Shown: positions 8,191-19,043, counted from the first letter of the stretch. The stretch is 64,000 nt of DNA from Flavobacterium sp. J372 (GCF_024699965.1 NZ_JAJOMZ010000004.1:2416001-2480000); one strand, 5' to 3'. Numbers and translations are program-made. The notes: a model not told the origin generated them from the letters alone.

Positions 8191-10986
8191 TTGCGCAGTT
8201 ATTTACTCTCCCTGCTTTTCTTGTCATTAATCCTGAATGCACAGGAGCTACCACCTATTGTAAAATACAGTACTGATGCCTATGGCGCAGGCAACCAGAA
8301 CTGGATGATAAGCCAGGACAGCCGCAAGTTTATGTATTTTGCGAATAACGAGGGGTTGCTGGAGTTTAACGGTACAGCATGGACGCTTTACCCCTCGCCT
8401 AACGAAACCATCATACGCTCGGTGAATGTAATTGGCGACAGGATATACACAGGCTGCTACATGGAATTTGGTTACTGGCAGCGAAGCGCAAACGGAAGCC
8501 TGAAGTATCATTCTTTAAGCCATAAAATAAAAAATAAGATTCTTGATGATGAGCAATTCTGGAATATTGCAGGCCATGACCAGTGGATAATCTTCCAGTC
8601 GCTGAACCAGATCTTTATATACGATACAAAAAGCGGTAAATTCAATATAATAAAGCCCGAAACAGGTGTTAATAAAGTATTTACAGTAAATAATACTGTT
8701 TTTTACCAAACCTTTGGCACCGGCCTTTTTGAAATTGAAAACGGCAGAAGCAAACCAATTAGTAAAGACCCGGTGTTGCTGGCCAACAAAATTGTAAACA
8801 TTTTTCACAAAGACGATGCATACCTTTTGCAAACGCAGTTTAACGGGCTTTTTACTTTAAGGGATGGTGCAATAAACAAATGGCAGACAGCTGCCGATGC
8901 CGAACTCTCATCGAGCAGTATTTACAGCAGCCGTATGCTTAGTGACGGCAGCCTAGCGCTGGGCACAGTAAGCAATGGTATATTCATCGTTTCTCCGGAA
9001 GGCAGCACCCGCTACCATATTACGCAAAACAGGGGGCTTAGCAATAACACAGCGCTTTCGGTTTTTGAAGATGCCGACAAAAATTTATGGATAGGCCTTG
9101 ATAACGGCATCAACTGCATCAACCTTAAAAGCGGACTGCGGAGCTTTGTAGATGATACCGGTTTCTTAGGCACCGTTTACGCCTCAATATTACATCAAGG
9201 CAATTTATATATCGGCACCAACCAGGGCCTTTTTTATAAGCCTTATGGCAGCAGCGCCGACCTGAAGTTTATACCCGGCACAAAAGGCCAGGTATGGTCA
9301 TTATATGCTTACAACGGCATATTGCTATGCGGGCATGACTCCGGCACTTATATAATATCTAATGGTAGTGCAAGCCATATCTTTACAGCATCAGGCACAT
9401 GGAAATTTGAGCCGCACCCAACAAACCCGCAGCTACTGTTACAGGGTAATTATCACGGCATTTCAGTATTAGAGAGAACTGCTGCCGGATGGAAATTCCG
9501 TAACTGGATAAAAGGCTTTGATTACTCAAGCCGCTACTTTGAAACTGCCGACAATGATATTTATATAAGCCATGAGTATAAAGGTGTTTTCAGGATTACG
9601 GCCGATGCTGGTTTTACACAAGCTATTGCTTTTGAAGCATATAAACACCCTGCAAAAGGAAAAAATTCCAGTCTGGCAAAATTCAACAACACCATTTATT
9701 ATGCTTCAAAAGACGGCTTTTTCAGATTAAATAGCAAGTCAAAGCAGTTTACAAAAGACAATGCCCTTACAAAGATATTACAACAAGACACCTACACTTC
9801 GGGTAAGCTCACCGCAGATAAATCAAACAGGTTGTGGTTTTTTACTAAGAATTATATCAATTATTTTTCGTCAGGTAAACTCAACACGGCATTAAAACAC
9901 AATGTAATACCCATACCTTCATCACTTACCAACTCGATGCTGGGGTTTGAAAACATAACACAGCTAAGCCCAAGCAATTACCTTGTAGGTACAACCGATG
10001 GTTATTATACTATAAATACATCTAATCTCTTATTTAACAACTATGATATAAGCATTACAGGTGTTGCGGCAAACAAAATGAACAAACCGGCTCAAAAAGC
10101 AATGATGCAGGGCGATTCAGAATTTCCGTATGCCGAAAATAACCTGACTTTTTATTTTACCGTTCCTGAATATGATAAATATGTAAATGCACAATTTCAA
10201 TATCTTCTTGAAGGTATGCAGGACGAGTGGAGTGAATGGAACGCACGGGCATTTGTGAATTTTAAAAACTTACCTTCGGGCTCTTATATATTTAAAGTCA
10301 GGGCTAAAACCGGAAGCAATGTATCCAAACCTGCAACATACACATTTACAGTACTGAAACCCTGGTATCGAACTAATGTCGCCATAGCTATTTACTTGGT
10401 CATTGCGGTTATTGCAGCATACTTTATTAACCGTGCTTATAAAAATTACTACAACAGGCAGCGTGAAAAATTGATCGAAGAAAATAACCGCTTACTTGAA
10501 ATAAAAGAGCTGGAAAATGAACAGCAGCTCATGAAAATTAAGAATGAGCAGCTTCAGCAGGAATTTGAAAATAAAAATCGTGAGCTGGCTGTATCAACCA
10601 TGAACCTTATCAAGAAAAATGAACTGCTTTCTGCCATAAAAGACGACCTTAAAAAGAATTCAGAAAATTCTGGTGAAAGAAATGTTAAATCAGTCATCGC
10701 TACTATTAATAAAAATATTAATGAAGATGATACCTGGGATATGTTTAAGGAAGCCTTTAATAATGCAGATAAAGATTTCCTGAAAAAGATGAAAGCAGCC
10801 CACCCACTGCTGACTCCAAACGATCTTCGCCTTTGCGCATATCTTCGCCTCAATCTTTCATCAAAAGAAATAGCCCCGTTGCTTAATATTTCGGTTCGCA
10901 GTGTTGAGATAAAGCGATATCGTTTGCGCAAAAAAATGGATTTACCTCACGAATTAGGCCTTGTTGAGTATATACTGTCTGTTTAA
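8191..10986 (+). CDS. membrane sensor-regulator: Reg_prop beta-propeller, Y_Y_Y domain, TM, coiled coil, LuxR-type HTH
   Basis: A 931-aa one-piece signal transducer. The signal peptide (MRSYLLSLLFLSLILNAQ) is followed by about 600 residues of propeller repeats (for example LWIGLDNGIN and the GTNQGLF type), a Y_Y_Y-like Ig domain (about 630-710), one transmembrane helix (VAIAIYLVIAVIAAYFIN, about 730-748), a long cytoplasmic coiled coil (about 755-840), and a C-terminal LuxR-like HTH (LRLNLSSKEIAPLLNIS, about 888-904). No histidine kinase or receiver domain is present, so sensing and DNA binding are on one chain. The only possible start is the TTG at 8191, because a TAG lies 18 bases upstream in frame. 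It lies directly upstream of the glucan locus and is its likely regulator. Confidence 0.87.
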   Translation: MRSYLLSLLFLSLILNAQELPPIVKYSTDAYGAGNQNWMISQDSRKFMYFANNEGLLEFNGTAWTLYPSPNETIIRSVNVIGDRIYTGCYMEFGYWQRSANGSLKYHSLSHKIKNKILDDEQFWNIAGHDQWIIFQSLNQIFIYDTKSGKFNIIKPETGVNKVFTVNNTVFYQTFGTGLFEIENGRSKPISKDPVLLANKIVNIFHKDDAYLLQTQFNGLFTLRDGAINKWQTAADAELSSSSIYSSRMLSDGSLALGTVSNGIFIVSPEGSTRYHITQNRGLSNNTALSVFEDADKNLWIGLDNGINCINLKSGLRSFVDDTGFLGTVYASILHQGNLYIGTNQGLFYKPYGSSADLKFIPGTKGQVWSLYAYNGILLCGHDSGTYIISNGSASHIFTASGTWKFEPHPTNPQLLLQGNYHGISVLERTAAGWKFRNWIKGFDYSSRYFETADNDIYISHEYKGVFRITADAGFTQAIAFEAYKHPAKGKNSSLAKFNNTIYYASKDGFFRLNSKSKQFTKDNALTKILQQDTYTSGKLTADKSNRLWFFTKNYINYFSSGKLNTALKHNVIPIPSSLTNSMLGFENITQLSPSNYLVGTTDGYYTINTSNLLFNNYDISITGVAANKMNKPAQKAMMQGDSEFPYAENNLTFYFTVPEYDKYVNAQFQYLLEGMQDEWSEWNARAFVNFKNLPSGSYIFKVRAKTGSNVSKPATYTFTVLKPWYRTNVAIAIYLVIAVIAAYFINRAYKNYYNRQREKLIEENNRLLEIKELENEQQLMKIKNEQLQQEFENKNRELAVSTMNLIKKNELLSAIKDDLKKNSENSGERNVKSVIATINKNINEDDTWDMFKEAFNNADKDFLKKMKAAHPLLTPNDLRLCAYLRLNLSSKEIAPLLNISVRSVEIKRYRLRKKMDLPHELGLVEYILSV

Positions 10987-11228
10987 TCAGCCACAACATC
11001 GGGATAAATTACCTATACAACACCTCAACAATCCGCTATTTACAAGGTTTTCGTAAAGCCTATCTAGTACTTCAATAACCCGTCGCATTCTACTCTTTAA
11101 GTAGTATTTACTAACGTTTTCTTAAATTAACTGATGTATATTTCAAATGTATATTTTTTGTACAGGTTAATTTTAAATTATCAAATTATTAGTACGCTAC
11201 TTTTAGATATTCACAAAAACCAATTTAT
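10987..11228 (+). promoter_or_regulatory. susC upstream region with a direct repeat
   Basis: There is no ORF here. ATGTATATTT occurs twice, at 11134-11143 and 11147-11156, with a 13-bp phase. The second copy runs into TATATTTTTTG, close to a -7 element. The repeat may be a binding site for the neighbouring LuxR-type regulator or part of the promoter for the long susC leader. Confidence 0.45.
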
Positions 11229-14200
11229 ATGAAGCCAAAATTATTTTTGATTGCATTTATCCTCTTCAGCTCGTTTTGCTTTGCGCAAAATATTGAGGTG
11301 AAGGGTACGGTAAATGAGGCGGCAACCGGTATGCCTATACCCGGGGTAACTGTCGCAGTAAAAAATTCTCAATTAGGCACCGTTACAGATATTGACGGAA
11401 ACTTTGCAATAAGTGTCCCTTCGGGTTCTGTTCTTGTTTTTTCATCAATAGGCTTTCAACCATTTGAGCAAGCCGTAAATGAAAGCCGTACATTAACTGT
11501 AACTTTAAGCGAAGACACACGCACTCTTGACGAAGTTGTTGTTATTGGTTACGGTACACAGCGCCGCCGCGAGGTAACTGGTGCAGTAAGTGTTGTTAAT
11601 GCTGAAGTAATTGAAAATCTTCGCCCAATAAAAATTGAGCAGGCATTGCAGGGCACAGTGCCGGGCGTAAATGTTACAACACAATCTGGTGCGCCAGGTG
11701 CAGGATTGAATGTAAGAATCCGTGGTATTGCTACTAACGGTAACGCTGAACCGCTTGTATTAATTGATGGTATTATTAGCGGCATGTCTTTCAGCGACCT
11801 GAACTTTAATGATATAGAAAGTATAACAGTGCTTAAAGATGCCCAGGCCGCTATATATGGTACAGCAGGTGCTAATGGCGTTATACTTGTTACTACCAAA
11901 AAAGGCAGAAAGAACATGAAACCGGTATTCTCTTATAACAATTACTTCGGATTTCAGGAAACTTCAAGAAAACTCCCTTTGCTGAATGCTACTGAGTATG
12001 CCCTGCTTCTAAACGAGCGCTATGCTAACGGCGGACAGGCAGTGCCTTTCCCTGATGTATCAAATCTTGGCGAAGGCACTGACTGGCAAGATCAGGTTTT
12101 CAGGAAAGGTGCTCCTATAATTCAACATGACTTTAGTGTTCAGGGTGGAAGTGATAAGACCACATATATGATTAGCGGGCAGCACTTTGAACAGGACGGT
12201 ATAGTTGGTAATGCAGATAAGTCTCATTTCGAGCGAAATAACATCAGAGCAGCCATGAATGTTGATGTTACCGAAAAATTCAAGCTTAACTCTAATGTTA
12301 TTTATACATGGTTAAACAGGAATTCGTTTAATGAAAACACCCTTGGTTCAGTACTGTTTAATGCTATCAATACTCCATCAATATATTCACCATACACATC
12401 AACGGGTGATTTTACACAACTGCCTATATCGTCATCTCCTGGCAACCCGGGCGGTACGTTGGGTAATGAAATAATCAATCCATTGGCACAAATTGCCAAT
12501 ACGTTTCAGGAGTACAAACTGCGTAGGTTCTTTGGCAACATTGGCCTTGACTGGGATATTGTAGACAACCTTACCTTTACTTCAAGGTTTGGTTATAACA
12601 CCCAGGATGCTGATGAAAGGATTTTCAACAAACAAATATCTTACGGCGGAAAAGTCTTTGATAATGTAAGGAGTACAGTAAACCAGAATGCATTTAACAA
12701 TAACGACTTTACTTTTGATGCTTATTTCAACTACAAAAAGTCTTTTGCTGAAACACATAATTTTGCTGTAACTCTTGGTACAACTATATTCAAGACATGG
12801 GGCACCGGATTATATGCTACAGGATTTGACGTGCCTAATAACTCATGGGATTTTGCCTATGTAGAGCTTACTACAGGCACTGCACCTAATAAAAATGTGG
12901 GTTCTTATATATATGACGACAGGAGGACATCATACTTTGCAAGGCTTCAATACGACTTTAAGGGGCGCTATCTCCTTTCCGGCATGATACGCCGCGATAA
13001 CTCAAACAGGTTTGGTTCAAATTACCGTTCAGCATGGTTCCCGTCAGTTACCGGCGGATGGATTATTACGGACGAATCATTCTTCCCTGAAAATAAAGTG
13101 CTTACGTTTGCTAAACTTCGTGCAAGCTACGGTTTGATGGGTAATGACCTTATCGGTTCTTATCTGTATCAATCAAGGCTAAGCGGCGAAGGAACATATG
13201 TTTTTGACGGCCAACTGGTAAATGGTGTAGCACCTGGCATATTGCCAACATATGATGTACGCTGGGAAGCAGCAAGAAAATTTGATGCCGGCCTTGATTT
13301 GAGAATGTTTAATGATAAACTGGAAATAACCGCAGACTACTTTTATGATAAAAGGGCTGACTTGCTGATTCCAGGAATTCCGGTAACAGCTTTAACCGGC
13401 ATTGCTGGCCCTGGTGCAGGCTATCCTACACTTAATGCCGGAGATGTTGTAAATAAAGGGTTTGATCTGGGACTAAATTATAAGGGTAAGGCGGGTGACT
13501 TTGGTTACACGGTAAATTACAATGTGTCTTTCATTAATAATGAGGTTACTTATATTAAAGATAATAACATACTACAGGGGGGTGCATTCGGCGTAGGGCA
13601 GCCAGCTATTACACGTATGGAAGTAGGCCAGCCACTGGGCTATTTCTACGGATACCAAATGGATGGTATATTCCAGACACCAGAAGAAGTTGCTGCACAT
13701 CCGTCTCAATTTGCTGTTGGCGGTGTTGAAGCACAACCGGGTGATATACGTTATAAAGACACTAATGGAGACGGTGTTATCAACGCGAATGACAAGACAA
13801 ACATTGGTGACCCTATTCCTGACGCTACGATGGGTATCAATATTGCGCTGAACTATAAAGGCTTTGATTTTGTAGCCTATGGGTTTGCTTCAATAGGAAA
13901 TGACATGGTACGCAATTATGAAAGGACATCGACTGACGTACAGCGCATGAACTATACACTAGACCGTTGGACAGGCCCGGGCACAAGTAATAGTGTTCCG
14001 CGTGTAACAACAGGTGCAACCGGTAACAATGTTTTCTCAAGCTATTTTGTTGAAGACGCTTCGTACTTCAGGATTCAGAATGTGCAGCTTGGCTATACAA
14101 TTAATCCTGAATTTACAAAAAAGGCGTGGCTTGATAAAGTAAGGATTTATGTAGGTGCAAATAACCTGTACACTTTTACAAAATATATGGGTTATGATCC

Positions 14201-14297
14201 CGGCGCTTCAAGTGGCGATCCTCTTTCATCAGGTATTGATTACGGATTTTACCCTGTACCAAGAACATATCTTGTTGGCTTAAACTTAAATTTCTAA
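11229..14297 (+). CDS. SusC/RagA family TonB-dependent outer-membrane transporter
   Basis: A 1022-aa TonB-dependent transporter that would import glucan oligosaccharides. A signal peptide (ending FCFAQ) precedes a CarboxypepD_reg-like domain (about 22-100, VKGTVNEAATGMPIPGVTV), the SusC signature DEVVVIGYGTQRRREVTGAV (about 101-120), a plug domain with LVLIDGI and SITVLKDAQAAIYG, and a beta-barrel ending in YLVGLNLNF with the terminal aromatic residue. No N-terminal STN domain is present, so it should not signal through an anti-sigma factor; regulation probably comes from the adjacent propeller regulator. The gene lies 4 bp before susD. Confidence 0.95.
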   Translation: MKPKLFLIAFILFSSFCFAQNIEVKGTVNEAATGMPIPGVTVAVKNSQLGTVTDIDGNFAISVPSGSVLVFSSIGFQPFEQAVNESRTLTVTLSEDTRTLDEVVVIGYGTQRRREVTGAVSVVNAEVIENLRPIKIEQALQGTVPGVNVTTQSGAPGAGLNVRIRGIATNGNAEPLVLIDGIISGMSFSDLNFNDIESITVLKDAQAAIYGTAGANGVILVTTKKGRKNMKPVFSYNNYFGFQETSRKLPLLNATEYALLLNERYANGGQAVPFPDVSNLGEGTDWQDQVFRKGAPIIQHDFSVQGGSDKTTYMISGQHFEQDGIVGNADKSHFERNNIRAAMNVDVTEKFKLNSNVIYTWLNRNSFNENTLGSVLFNAINTPSIYSPYTSTGDFTQLPISSSPGNPGGTLGNEIINPLAQIANTFQEYKLRRFFGNIGLDWDIVDNLTFTSRFGYNTQDADERIFNKQISYGGKVFDNVRSTVNQNAFNNNDFTFDAYFNYKKSFAETHNFAVTLGTTIFKTWGTGLYATGFDVPNNSWDFAYVELTTGTAPNKNVGSYIYDDRRTSYFARLQYDFKGRYLLSGMIRRDNSNRFGSNYRSAWFPSVTGGWIITDESFFPENKVLTFAKLRASYGLMGNDLIGSYLYQSRLSGEGTYVFDGQLVNGVAPGILPTYDVRWEAARKFDAGLDLRMFNDKLEITADYFYDKRADLLIPGIPVTALTGIAGPGAGYPTLNAGDVVNKGFDLGLNYKGKAGDFGYTVNYNVSFINNEVTYIKDNNILQGGAFGVGQPAITRMEVGQPLGYFYGYQMDGIFQTPEEVAAHPSQFAVGGVEAQPGDIRYKDTNGDGVINANDKTNIGDPIPDATMGINIALNYKGFDFVAYGFASIGNDMVRNYERTSTDVQRMNYTLDRWTGPGTSNSVPRVTTGATGNNVFSSYFVEDASYFRIQNVQLGYTINPEFTKKAWLDKVRIYVGANNLYTFTKYMGYDPGASSGDPLSSGIDYGFYPVPRTYLVGLNLNF

Positions 14298-14301
14298 GAA
14301 A

Positions 14302-15807
14302 ATGAAAAGAAAAATTATTACAGCCATTATGGCTTTAAGTATACTTACCACTGTAAGCATTTCATGTACAGACGAGTACCTTCCTACAACTCCTGATGGG
14401 TTTATAGGTTCAGAAAATTTTTTCAATAGTGAAGAAGATTATTATAAAGCGCTTGTAGGGGCATACGATATACTGCAATCAACGTATGCAAACGTTATTT
14501 TAGGCGAAATTGCTTCAGATAATACATATGCGGGCGGAGAAAGCGCTACAGACGTTATAGGATGGCAGCAGGTTGATAACATGACCCATACCCCTATTAA
14601 CAGCAATCTTCGTGATATATGGAACTGGATGTTTGCCGGTGTGTACAGAACCAGCTACATAATGGAATTTAAAGACAAAACAGATTTTGACGGAAAAGAC
14701 CAGATTATTGCTGAGACAAGATTTTTAAGGGCTTATTACCATTTTGAACTTGTAAAATGGTTTGGCGGTATTCCTTTAAAAGGTGATGCACGTTTTAAAT
14801 TAGGTGATGAAAGAACTATACCACGTTCAAGCAAGGTAGAGGTATATCAGGCTATTGAGCAGGATTTGCTGCTTGCTATTGAAGACCTTAACCCTACCCC
14901 GCCGCAGGTTGGGCGTGTAAGCAAAGCTGCTGCACAGGCGTTACTGGGTAAACTTTACCTTTACTGGGGCGCAACAGATGCTGCCAAATACGAATTAGCT
15001 GCAAATATGCTTCAAACCGTTATAAACACAAGCGGTAAAACGCTGACACAAGGCGCGGCATATGCCTCAATGTTTGAAGAGTCTGGTGAAAATGGTGTTG
15101 AATCTTTATTCGAAGTACAATATACAGATGTTGAAGGAGCAGGATTCGGCTGCCTTCAGTGTTCTGAAGGTAACGTGGCTGTAGGATTTAGCGGCCCGCG
15201 TAATTATGCAGGCCCGCAGTTTACTTCCGGCTTTAGCTTTAACGTACCTACACCGGCCGCAAGGATGCTTTTTGCAAGTGATGCACCAGCCCGCCGTAAC
15301 CTTACTTTACTTGATTTTGAAACTTTCGGCCCTGCAAATGGCGCAACATACAGCCCGGGCTATAATGACACCGGTATTTTTAACCGTAAATATGTGCCTC
15401 GTACAAGAAGTGGTAATGCAGCAGGCGACCTTAACCTTACAAACCCTAACAACTATCGCGCTATACGTTATGCAGATGTATTGCTTATGGCAGCCGAAGC
15501 ATTAAACAGGACGGGCTCTGATGCTGCAGCACGCAGCTATTTAAACCAGGTGCGTGAAAGAGCATGGGGTAATGCAAGCCAAAATGAATTGCTGGCTACA
15601 GGCACAGATTTATTAGACATCATCCTTGAAGAGCGAAGGAAAGAACTGTTTGGTGAAGGCCACAGATTCTTTGACCTTGTACGCACAAACAGGGCGCAGG
15701 GTACTATTCCCGGTTTTGTGGCAGGCAAACATGATGTATTCCCGATACCGAATGAAGAAATACAATTCTCGGCCGGAAACTGGGGGCAAAATCCTTTATA
15801 TAATTAA
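14302..15807 (+). CDS. SusD/RagB family surface glycan-binding lipoprotein
   Basis: A 501-aa lipoprotein partner of the upstream SusC; it acts as a lid that captures glycans over the barrel. The signal peptide ends in a lipobox (SISC, cysteine about residue 22). TPR-like helices include ETRFLRAYYHFELVKWFG (about 135-152), and the SusD C-terminal pattern appears as YRAIRYADVLLMAAEALNR and EERRKELFGEGHRFFDLVR. It is the second gene of the glucan operon, with only four bases between it and susC. Confidence 0.95.
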   Translation: MKRKIITAIMALSILTTVSISCTDEYLPTTPDGFIGSENFFNSEEDYYKALVGAYDILQSTYANVILGEIASDNTYAGGESATDVIGWQQVDNMTHTPINSNLRDIWNWMFAGVYRTSYIMEFKDKTDFDGKDQIIAETRFLRAYYHFELVKWFGGIPLKGDARFKLGDERTIPRSSKVEVYQAIEQDLLLAIEDLNPTPPQVGRVSKAAAQALLGKLYLYWGATDAAKYELAANMLQTVINTSGKTLTQGAAYASMFEESGENGVESLFEVQYTDVEGAGFGCLQCSEGNVAVGFSGPRNYAGPQFTSGFSFNVPTPAARMLFASDAPARRNLTLLDFETFGPANGATYSPGYNDTGIFNRKYVPRTRSGNAAGDLNLTNPNNYRAIRYADVLLMAAEALNRTGSDAAARSYLNQVRERAWGNASQNELLATGTDLLDIILEERRKELFGEGHRFFDLVRTNRAQGTIPGFVAGKHDVFPIPNEEIQFSAGNWGQNPLYN

Positions 15808-15819
15808 TAAAATTGAATT

Positions 15820-17370
15820 ATGAAGAATATAAAATTTTTAATTGCTTTTGTTCTGGCAGCCACCTTCTTTGGCTGTTCAGATGATGATAACAGCCTGAGC
15901 GATCTTGAGAATGCATCAGCGCCTTCAAATATTACAGCGCTGTTTACAATAACGCAGGATAACACTGGGCTTGTAAGGATTCTGCCTGGTGGTGAAAGCG
16001 TTACAAAGTTTGATGTGTATTTTGGTGACGGTACCGCAGAACCTGCAATGGTTTTACCGGGTAATGCTGTAACCCATACATATGCTGAAGGGGTTTATAA
16101 TGTAAAAATCATCGGTACAAACGTAAATGGCAAGACGGCTGAATATAACCATGAGCTTACAGTATCTTTTGTACAGCCTGAAAATGTTCAGGTTGCAGTT
16201 ACAGGCGTTACAGGTAATTCACTTGGCATTAATGTTTCTGCAACAGCAGACTATGAAGCTTATTTTACAGTTTTGTATGGTGATGACCCTGCAGCTGTGC
16301 CTGTAGAGTTTAATGAAGGGCAAACGGTAACACATAATTATGCCGCTCCCGGTACATACACTATTACCGTAACAGCATATAGCGGTGGCGCAGCATCAAC
16401 AACTGTGACCGAAACCGTAACCGTGACAAACCCGCTGTTACTGCCAATTGATTTTGAAAGCACAACGCTAAACTACGCTTTCTTCGACTTTGGGGGCTCA
16501 GTAGCAAGTGTAGTTGATAATCCTGCTGTTGGTGGTATTAACACAAGCACTAAGGTTGGACGTGTAATAAAAACAGCCGGTGCAGAAACATGGGCAGGTT
16601 CAGGACTTACACTAGATGCACCGATAGATTTCGCCACACTTAAATACTTCAGGGTAAAAGTATGGGCCCCGGCAGCAGGAATACCTGTATTGCTTAAAGT
16701 TGAAAACCTCACTGACGGTAACATAAATCATGAAGTTACACAAACTACTACAACCGCCGGCTGGCAATACCTTACTTATAACTTTACAGGCGTTAACACC
16801 GGCAATAGCTACCACAAAATCATCCTGTTTTTCAACTTTGGTAACTGGGGCGGCGGCGAATCATATTACTTTGACGACATTACGCTTTTTGCTGGTGATG
16901 CAGGCGTAGGCTTTCCGCTTACTTTTGAGAACAACTCCCTAAACTATATTTTCAATAATTTTGGTGGTGCGGTTGGCAGTAAAGTAGCCAACCCACATCA
17001 GGGGACAGGCAACCCTAGTGCAACTGTAGGGCAATTGGTGAAAAATAATGGTGCAGAAATGTGGGCTGGTATTGCAATGCCTATGGCAGGACCAATAGAT
17101 TTTTCTGCCCAACAGAAAGTGAAGATGAAAATCTGGTCTCCGGCAGCTGGTAAAACAATACTGCTAAAATTCGAAAATATTGGAAATTCTGCAATTAATA
17201 TTGAACGCCAGACAACTACAACGGTAGCTAATGCATGGGAAGAGATAACATTTGACTTTGCCGGTATTGTAAATTCAAACAATTATGGTATGGTTGTATT
17301 GTTCTGTGATTTTGGCGCTACAGGTAATGGTGCAACTTATTATTTTGACGACATTCAATTAACAAATTAA
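15820..17370 (+). CDS. surface lipoprotein with two PKD domains and duplicated carbohydrate-binding-like domain
   Basis: A 516-aa lipoprotein (lipobox ending FFGC, followed by SDDDN, a surface-export-like acidic patch). Two PKD-like domains (about 35-120 and 122-205) each contain the VTHTYAEGVYNV / VTHNYAAPGTYTI signature. The C-terminal half is a tandem duplication (about 210-360 and 365-516): both copies start with a FE(S/N)xxLNY(A/I)F motif, share an E(T/M)WAG segment and end in YYFDDI. These modules resemble the carbohydrate-binding domains of surface glycan-binding proteins. Its position after SusD fits the SusE/F-like role in this locus. No catalytic motif is seen. Confidence 0.8.
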   Translation: MKNIKFLIAFVLAATFFGCSDDDNSLSDLENASAPSNITALFTITQDNTGLVRILPGGESVTKFDVYFGDGTAEPAMVLPGNAVTHTYAEGVYNVKIIGTNVNGKTAEYNHELTVSFVQPENVQVAVTGVTGNSLGINVSATADYEAYFTVLYGDDPAAVPVEFNEGQTVTHNYAAPGTYTITVTAYSGGAASTTVTETVTVTNPLLLPIDFESTTLNYAFFDFGGSVASVVDNPAVGGINTSTKVGRVIKTAGAETWAGSGLTLDAPIDFATLKYFRVKVWAPAAGIPVLLKVENLTDGNINHEVTQTTTTAGWQYLTYNFTGVNTGNSYHKIILFFNFGNWGGGESYYFDDITLFAGDAGVGFPLTFENNSLNYIFNNFGGAVGSKVANPHQGTGNPSATVGQLVKNNGAEMWAGIAMPMAGPIDFSAQQKVKMKIWSPAAGKTILLKFENIGNSAINIERQTTTTVANAWEEITFDFAGIVNSNNYGMVVLFCDFGATGNGATYYFDDIQLTN

Positions 17371-17375
17371 ACGCT

Positions 17376-19019
17376 ATGAAAAACAGTTTAAAAAATTTAG
17401 CAAAATTCCTGTTGCTGCTTGTATTGGTGAGCAGCTGCCAGGATGATGACAAAACCTTCGGCAGCCTTGCCGCGCCATCAAATATGACGCTTACTGCCGA
17501 AATTGTAGGTGAAGATAGCGCAAATCCTTATGGTGATGGTTCGGGGCAGGTAAACCTGGTTGCAAAAGCCGACAATGCTATCAGCTACAAATTTACCTTT
17601 AGTGATATGTCAAGCATTGCCTCACCTACCGGTACTGCACAAAAACAGTTTACAACAAATGGTGTAAACACATATACGATTACTGCTATTGCTTACGGCC
17701 GTGGCGGGGTTTCAACAACCAAAACTATCGAAGTGACTGTGCTGAGCAACTTCTCTGATGATGAAGCCGTACAGATGCTGACCGGCGGTGGTTCAAAAGT
17801 ATGGTATTGGGCTGCTGCCCTGCCGGGTCACCTTGGCGTTGGCCCGAATAATTCAGACGCAACCCAAAATTATCTTCCGGTATGGTATGCTGCAGCACCA
17901 TTTGAAAAAGCAGGCTCACCAGATAGTAACTGCCTGTATGAAAATGTTTTAACGTTTACAAAAGACGGCAATACACTAAAATATACTCTTGATAATGGTG
18001 GCAGGACATTCTTTAACGCAGCATATAACAGTGTTGGCGGTAGCTCTTCATCATCAGACCAGTGTTCGCCATTTAATGTGTCTGGCCAAAAAATAGTGCA
18101 GCTTGCACCTTCAAACTCTGTGGTGGCGCCTGAGCGTACTCGTGGTACATCAATGATATTCTCTGATGGTGGATTTATGGGATATTATATCGGCCAAAAC
18201 ACTTATGAAATACTTGAGCTTACTAACACCAAGATGGTTGTAAGGGCTGTAATGGGTAATGATCCGGGACTTGCCTGGTACCACATCTTCACAACTACCC
18301 CTCCAAACGGCGGTGGTAATGACCCAGACTTTACCAACCTTGTATGGGAAGATAATTTTGATACAGACGGTGCTCCGGACGCTTCTAAATGGGTTTATGA
18401 CCTTGGCAACGGTACAAACGGCTGGGGCAATAACGAGGTACAAACTTATACTAACTCCGCAAGCAATGTAGTGGTTCAGGGAGGTATGCTAAAAATCACA
18501 GCTAAAAAAGAAGCTAATGGTACGTATACTTCTGCCCGTATTAAAACTGAAGGTAAAAAGCAATTTACTTATGGCAAAATAGAGTTTAAGGCAAAACTGC
18601 CTTCTGGTGGCGGTACATGGCCTGCACTTTGGGCGCTGGGAGCAAATTATCAAACAAATCCGTGGCCTGCATGTGGTGAAATTGATGTAATGGAACACGT
18701 AGGCAACCAGCAGAATGTAATTCACGGTTCTCTGCATTACCCTGGTAATTCAGGAGGCAATGCCAATACAGGTTCAACAACTGTACCGGGTGTAAGCGAT
18801 GGTTTCCACGTTTATACAGTTATCTGGCACCAAAACAGCATTAAGTTTTATGTTGACGGCACACAGTACCATTCATACAACAACAACCCGGCATCACCAT
18901 TCAATGCGGATTTCTTCCTTATCATGAATGTGGCTATGGGCGGAAACTTTGGCGGAGCCATTGACCCTGCATTCACACAATCAACTATGGAAGTTGATTA
19001 TGTAAGGGTTTACCAATAA
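17376..19019 (+). CDS. GH16 laminarinase-type lipoprotein (beta-1,3-glucanase)
   Basis: A 547-aa lipoprotein (lipobox LVSSC). A PKD-like domain (about 33-125) is followed by a region of unknown fold (about 125-310) and a C-terminal GH16 domain (about 315-547). The catalytic motif EIDVME places the nucleophile at E435, the helper at D437 and the acid/base at E440. The preceding WPALWALG segment and the final MEVDYVRVYQ are typical of GH16 laminarinases. It would cut beta-1,3-glucan at the cell surface to feed SusCD. It is the last gene before an internal terminator hairpin. Confidence 0.9.
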   Translation: MKNSLKNLAKFLLLLVLVSSCQDDDKTFGSLAAPSNMTLTAEIVGEDSANPYGDGSGQVNLVAKADNAISYKFTFSDMSSIASPTGTAQKQFTTNGVNTYTITAIAYGRGGVSTTKTIEVTVLSNFSDDEAVQMLTGGGSKVWYWAAALPGHLGVGPNNSDATQNYLPVWYAAAPFEKAGSPDSNCLYENVLTFTKDGNTLKYTLDNGGRTFFNAAYNSVGGSSSSSDQCSPFNVSGQKIVQLAPSNSVVAPERTRGTSMIFSDGGFMGYYIGQNTYEILELTNTKMVVRAVMGNDPGLAWYHIFTTTPPNGGGNDPDFTNLVWEDNFDTDGAPDASKWVYDLGNGTNGWGNNEVQTYTNSASNVVVQGGMLKITAKKEANGTYTSARIKTEGKKQFTYGKIEFKAKLPSGGGTWPALWALGANYQTNPWPACGEIDVMEHVGNQQNVIHGSLHYPGNSGGNANTGSTTVPGVSDGFHVYTVIWHQNSIKFYVDGTQYHSYNNNPASPFNADFFLIMNVAMGGNFGGAIDPAFTQSTMEVDYVRVYQ

Positions 19020-19043
19020 AACGTAATAATTAATTTCAGTTAG

